This document shows positions 63,064 through 64,000 of a stretch of DNA of 64,000 nt, one piece after another. The DNA is from Rubrivivax sp. (GTDB lineage: Bacteria > Pseudomonadota > Gammaproteobacteria > Burkholderiales > Burkholderiaceae_C): positions 62,001 through 126,000 of the forward strand of contig JADCGP010000015.1 in NCBI GenBank assembly GCA_020248915.1, written 5' to 3'. Below the pieces are notes generated by a model that had not been told where the DNA came from, did not search any database, and saw nothing but the letters and a program-made list of their open reading frames with translations. Position 1 is the first letter of the stretch. Each line of letters starts with the position of its first letter. The translations under genes were made by a program, and so were the position numbers.

Positions 63064-63495
63064 TCAGCCGCCGTCCGGGGCCGCCTGCCGGACCGCCAGG
63101 CCGACGCGGCGCACGCCGGCACGCTGCAGCGTGTCCATCACGCGGACGACCGCCTCGTAGCGCACCGTGCGGTCGGCACTGATCACCACCGGCACGTCGT
63201 CGCCGCCGGCCTGGCGCCGGCGCACTTCCGACGCGAGCGCGGCCAACGCCACCGTCGACGGCTCCTGCGCGTCGGCGCGCACGCGCAGCCGCTCGTCGCT
63301 GCCGACGATGACCTCGACCACCCGCACCGGCCGCTGCTGCGACTGTGCCACCGAGGGCAGATCGACGACACCGGTGGTGATCAGCGGCGCGGTCACCATG
63401 AAGATGATCAGCAGCACCAGCATCACGTCGATGAACGGGACCATGTTGATCTCGCTGATCGACCGGCGCCGCGCGCCGCGCGAGGTGGCCGGCAT
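63064..63495 (-). CDS. tolR: biopolymer transport protein TolR/ExbD
   Basis: SEINMVPFIDVMLVLLIIFMVTAPLITTGVVDLPS..VVISADRTVRYEAVVRVMDTLQRAGVRRVGLAV. Confidence 0.93.
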   Translation of the reverse strand: MPATSRGARRRSISEINMVPFIDVMLVLLIIFMVTAPLITTGVVDLPSVAQSQQRPVRVVEVIVGSDERLRVRADAQEPSTVALAALASEVRRRQAGGDDVPVVISADRTVRYEAVVRVMDTLQRAGVRRVGLAVRQAAPDGG

Positions 63496-64000
63496 CAGCG
63501 CCCCCCGGCGCCCGGCGCCGCTGCCGGGCCGGCCGCCGCGCCGACGTTGCGCTGCAGGATGTTGGTGAACTCCTCGATGAAGGTCTCGAGCTGGATCGCG
63601 ATGCGGTCGATGTCGCGCGCGAAGCGGTTGTAGGCGACCACCGCCGGGATCGCGGCGAACAGGCCGATCGCGGTGGCGATCAGCGCCTCGGCAATGGCCG
63701 GCGCCACGGTGGCCAGCGTCACCTGCTGCAGCGTGCCGAGGTTGACGAAGGCGTGCATGATCCCCCACACGGTGCCGAACAGCCCGACGTAGGGGCTGAC
63801 CGAGCCGACGCTGGCCAGGAAGCTGAGGCGGCTCTCGACCGCGTCGATCTCGCGCTGCAGGCTGGCGCGCATCGCGCGGCGCGCGCCGTCGAGCTGGGCC
63901 TGGCCGTCCAGGCGCCGCTCGCGCAGCTTCAGGAACTCGCGCATGCCGCTGGCGAAGATGCGCTCCAGCGGCGCCGTGCCGGCGGTCTTGGCGGCGATGG
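63495..64000 (-). CDS. tolQ: TolQ/ExbB proton channel family protein (5' end outside window)
   Basis: LSFLASVGSVSPYVGLFGTVWGIMHAFVNLGTLQQVTLATVAPAIAEALIATAIGLFAAIPAVVAYNRF. Confidence 0.93.
   Translation of the reverse strand, partial: IAAKTAGTAPLERIFASGMREFLKLRERRLDGQAQLDGARRAMRASLQREIDAVESRLSFLASVGSVSPYVGLFGTVWGIMHAFVNLGTLQQVTLATVAPAIAEALIATAIGLFAAIPAVVAYNRFARDIDRIAIQLETFIEEFTNILQRNVGAAAGPAAAPGAGGR

Overview
High-GC, almost fully coding window from a betaproteobacterial (Burkholderiales-like) chromosome, about 52 protein genes, with no rRNA, tRNA, CRISPR array or intact mobile element recognised. Left to right: a TctC-like C-terminal fragment, a TPR/O-GlcNAc-transferase-like gene, a decayed tricarballylate locus (tcuA/tcuB remnants), htpG, srkA-like kinase, DUF2726 protein, rplM-rpsI, DUF6776-like protein, bactofilin, erpA, anmK, M23 peptidase, tyrS, CDF transporter, dtd, a Bug/TctC receptor, two tandem sensor kinases, a branched-chain-type ABC operon flanked by two acyl-CoA-ligase-type genes and a divergent Crp/Fnr regulator, an M16 protease, DMT and LysE exporters, a TRAP / winged-helix regulator / Asp-Glu-racemase / fused oxoprolinase module, a GGDEF-EAL protein, a secreted subtilisin with an 11-copy C-terminal hexapeptide tail, a hoxFUYHW group-3d-type [NiFe]-hydrogenase operon, a TVP38-flavoprotein fusion, a decayed alpha/beta-hydrolase, and tolA-tolR-tolQ (partial). 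The strongest unusual signals are: (i) the subtilisin tail of ten perfect LLLTEG units (plus one VSLTEG) whose codons differ almost only synonymously; (ii) a perfect 8-2-8 palindrome TTGTCGTT-GA-AACGACAA between the Crp/Fnr regulator and the ligase-ABC operon; (iii) a duplicated livH 5' end forming an 18-codon micro-ORF just upstream of livH; (iv) an FNR-like TTGA-N6-TCAA site 37 nt upstream of hoxF; (v) decayed tcuAB; (vi) a putative uncharacterised imide/lactam catabolic module. All calls are from reading the sequence and the ORF track; no database search was run.
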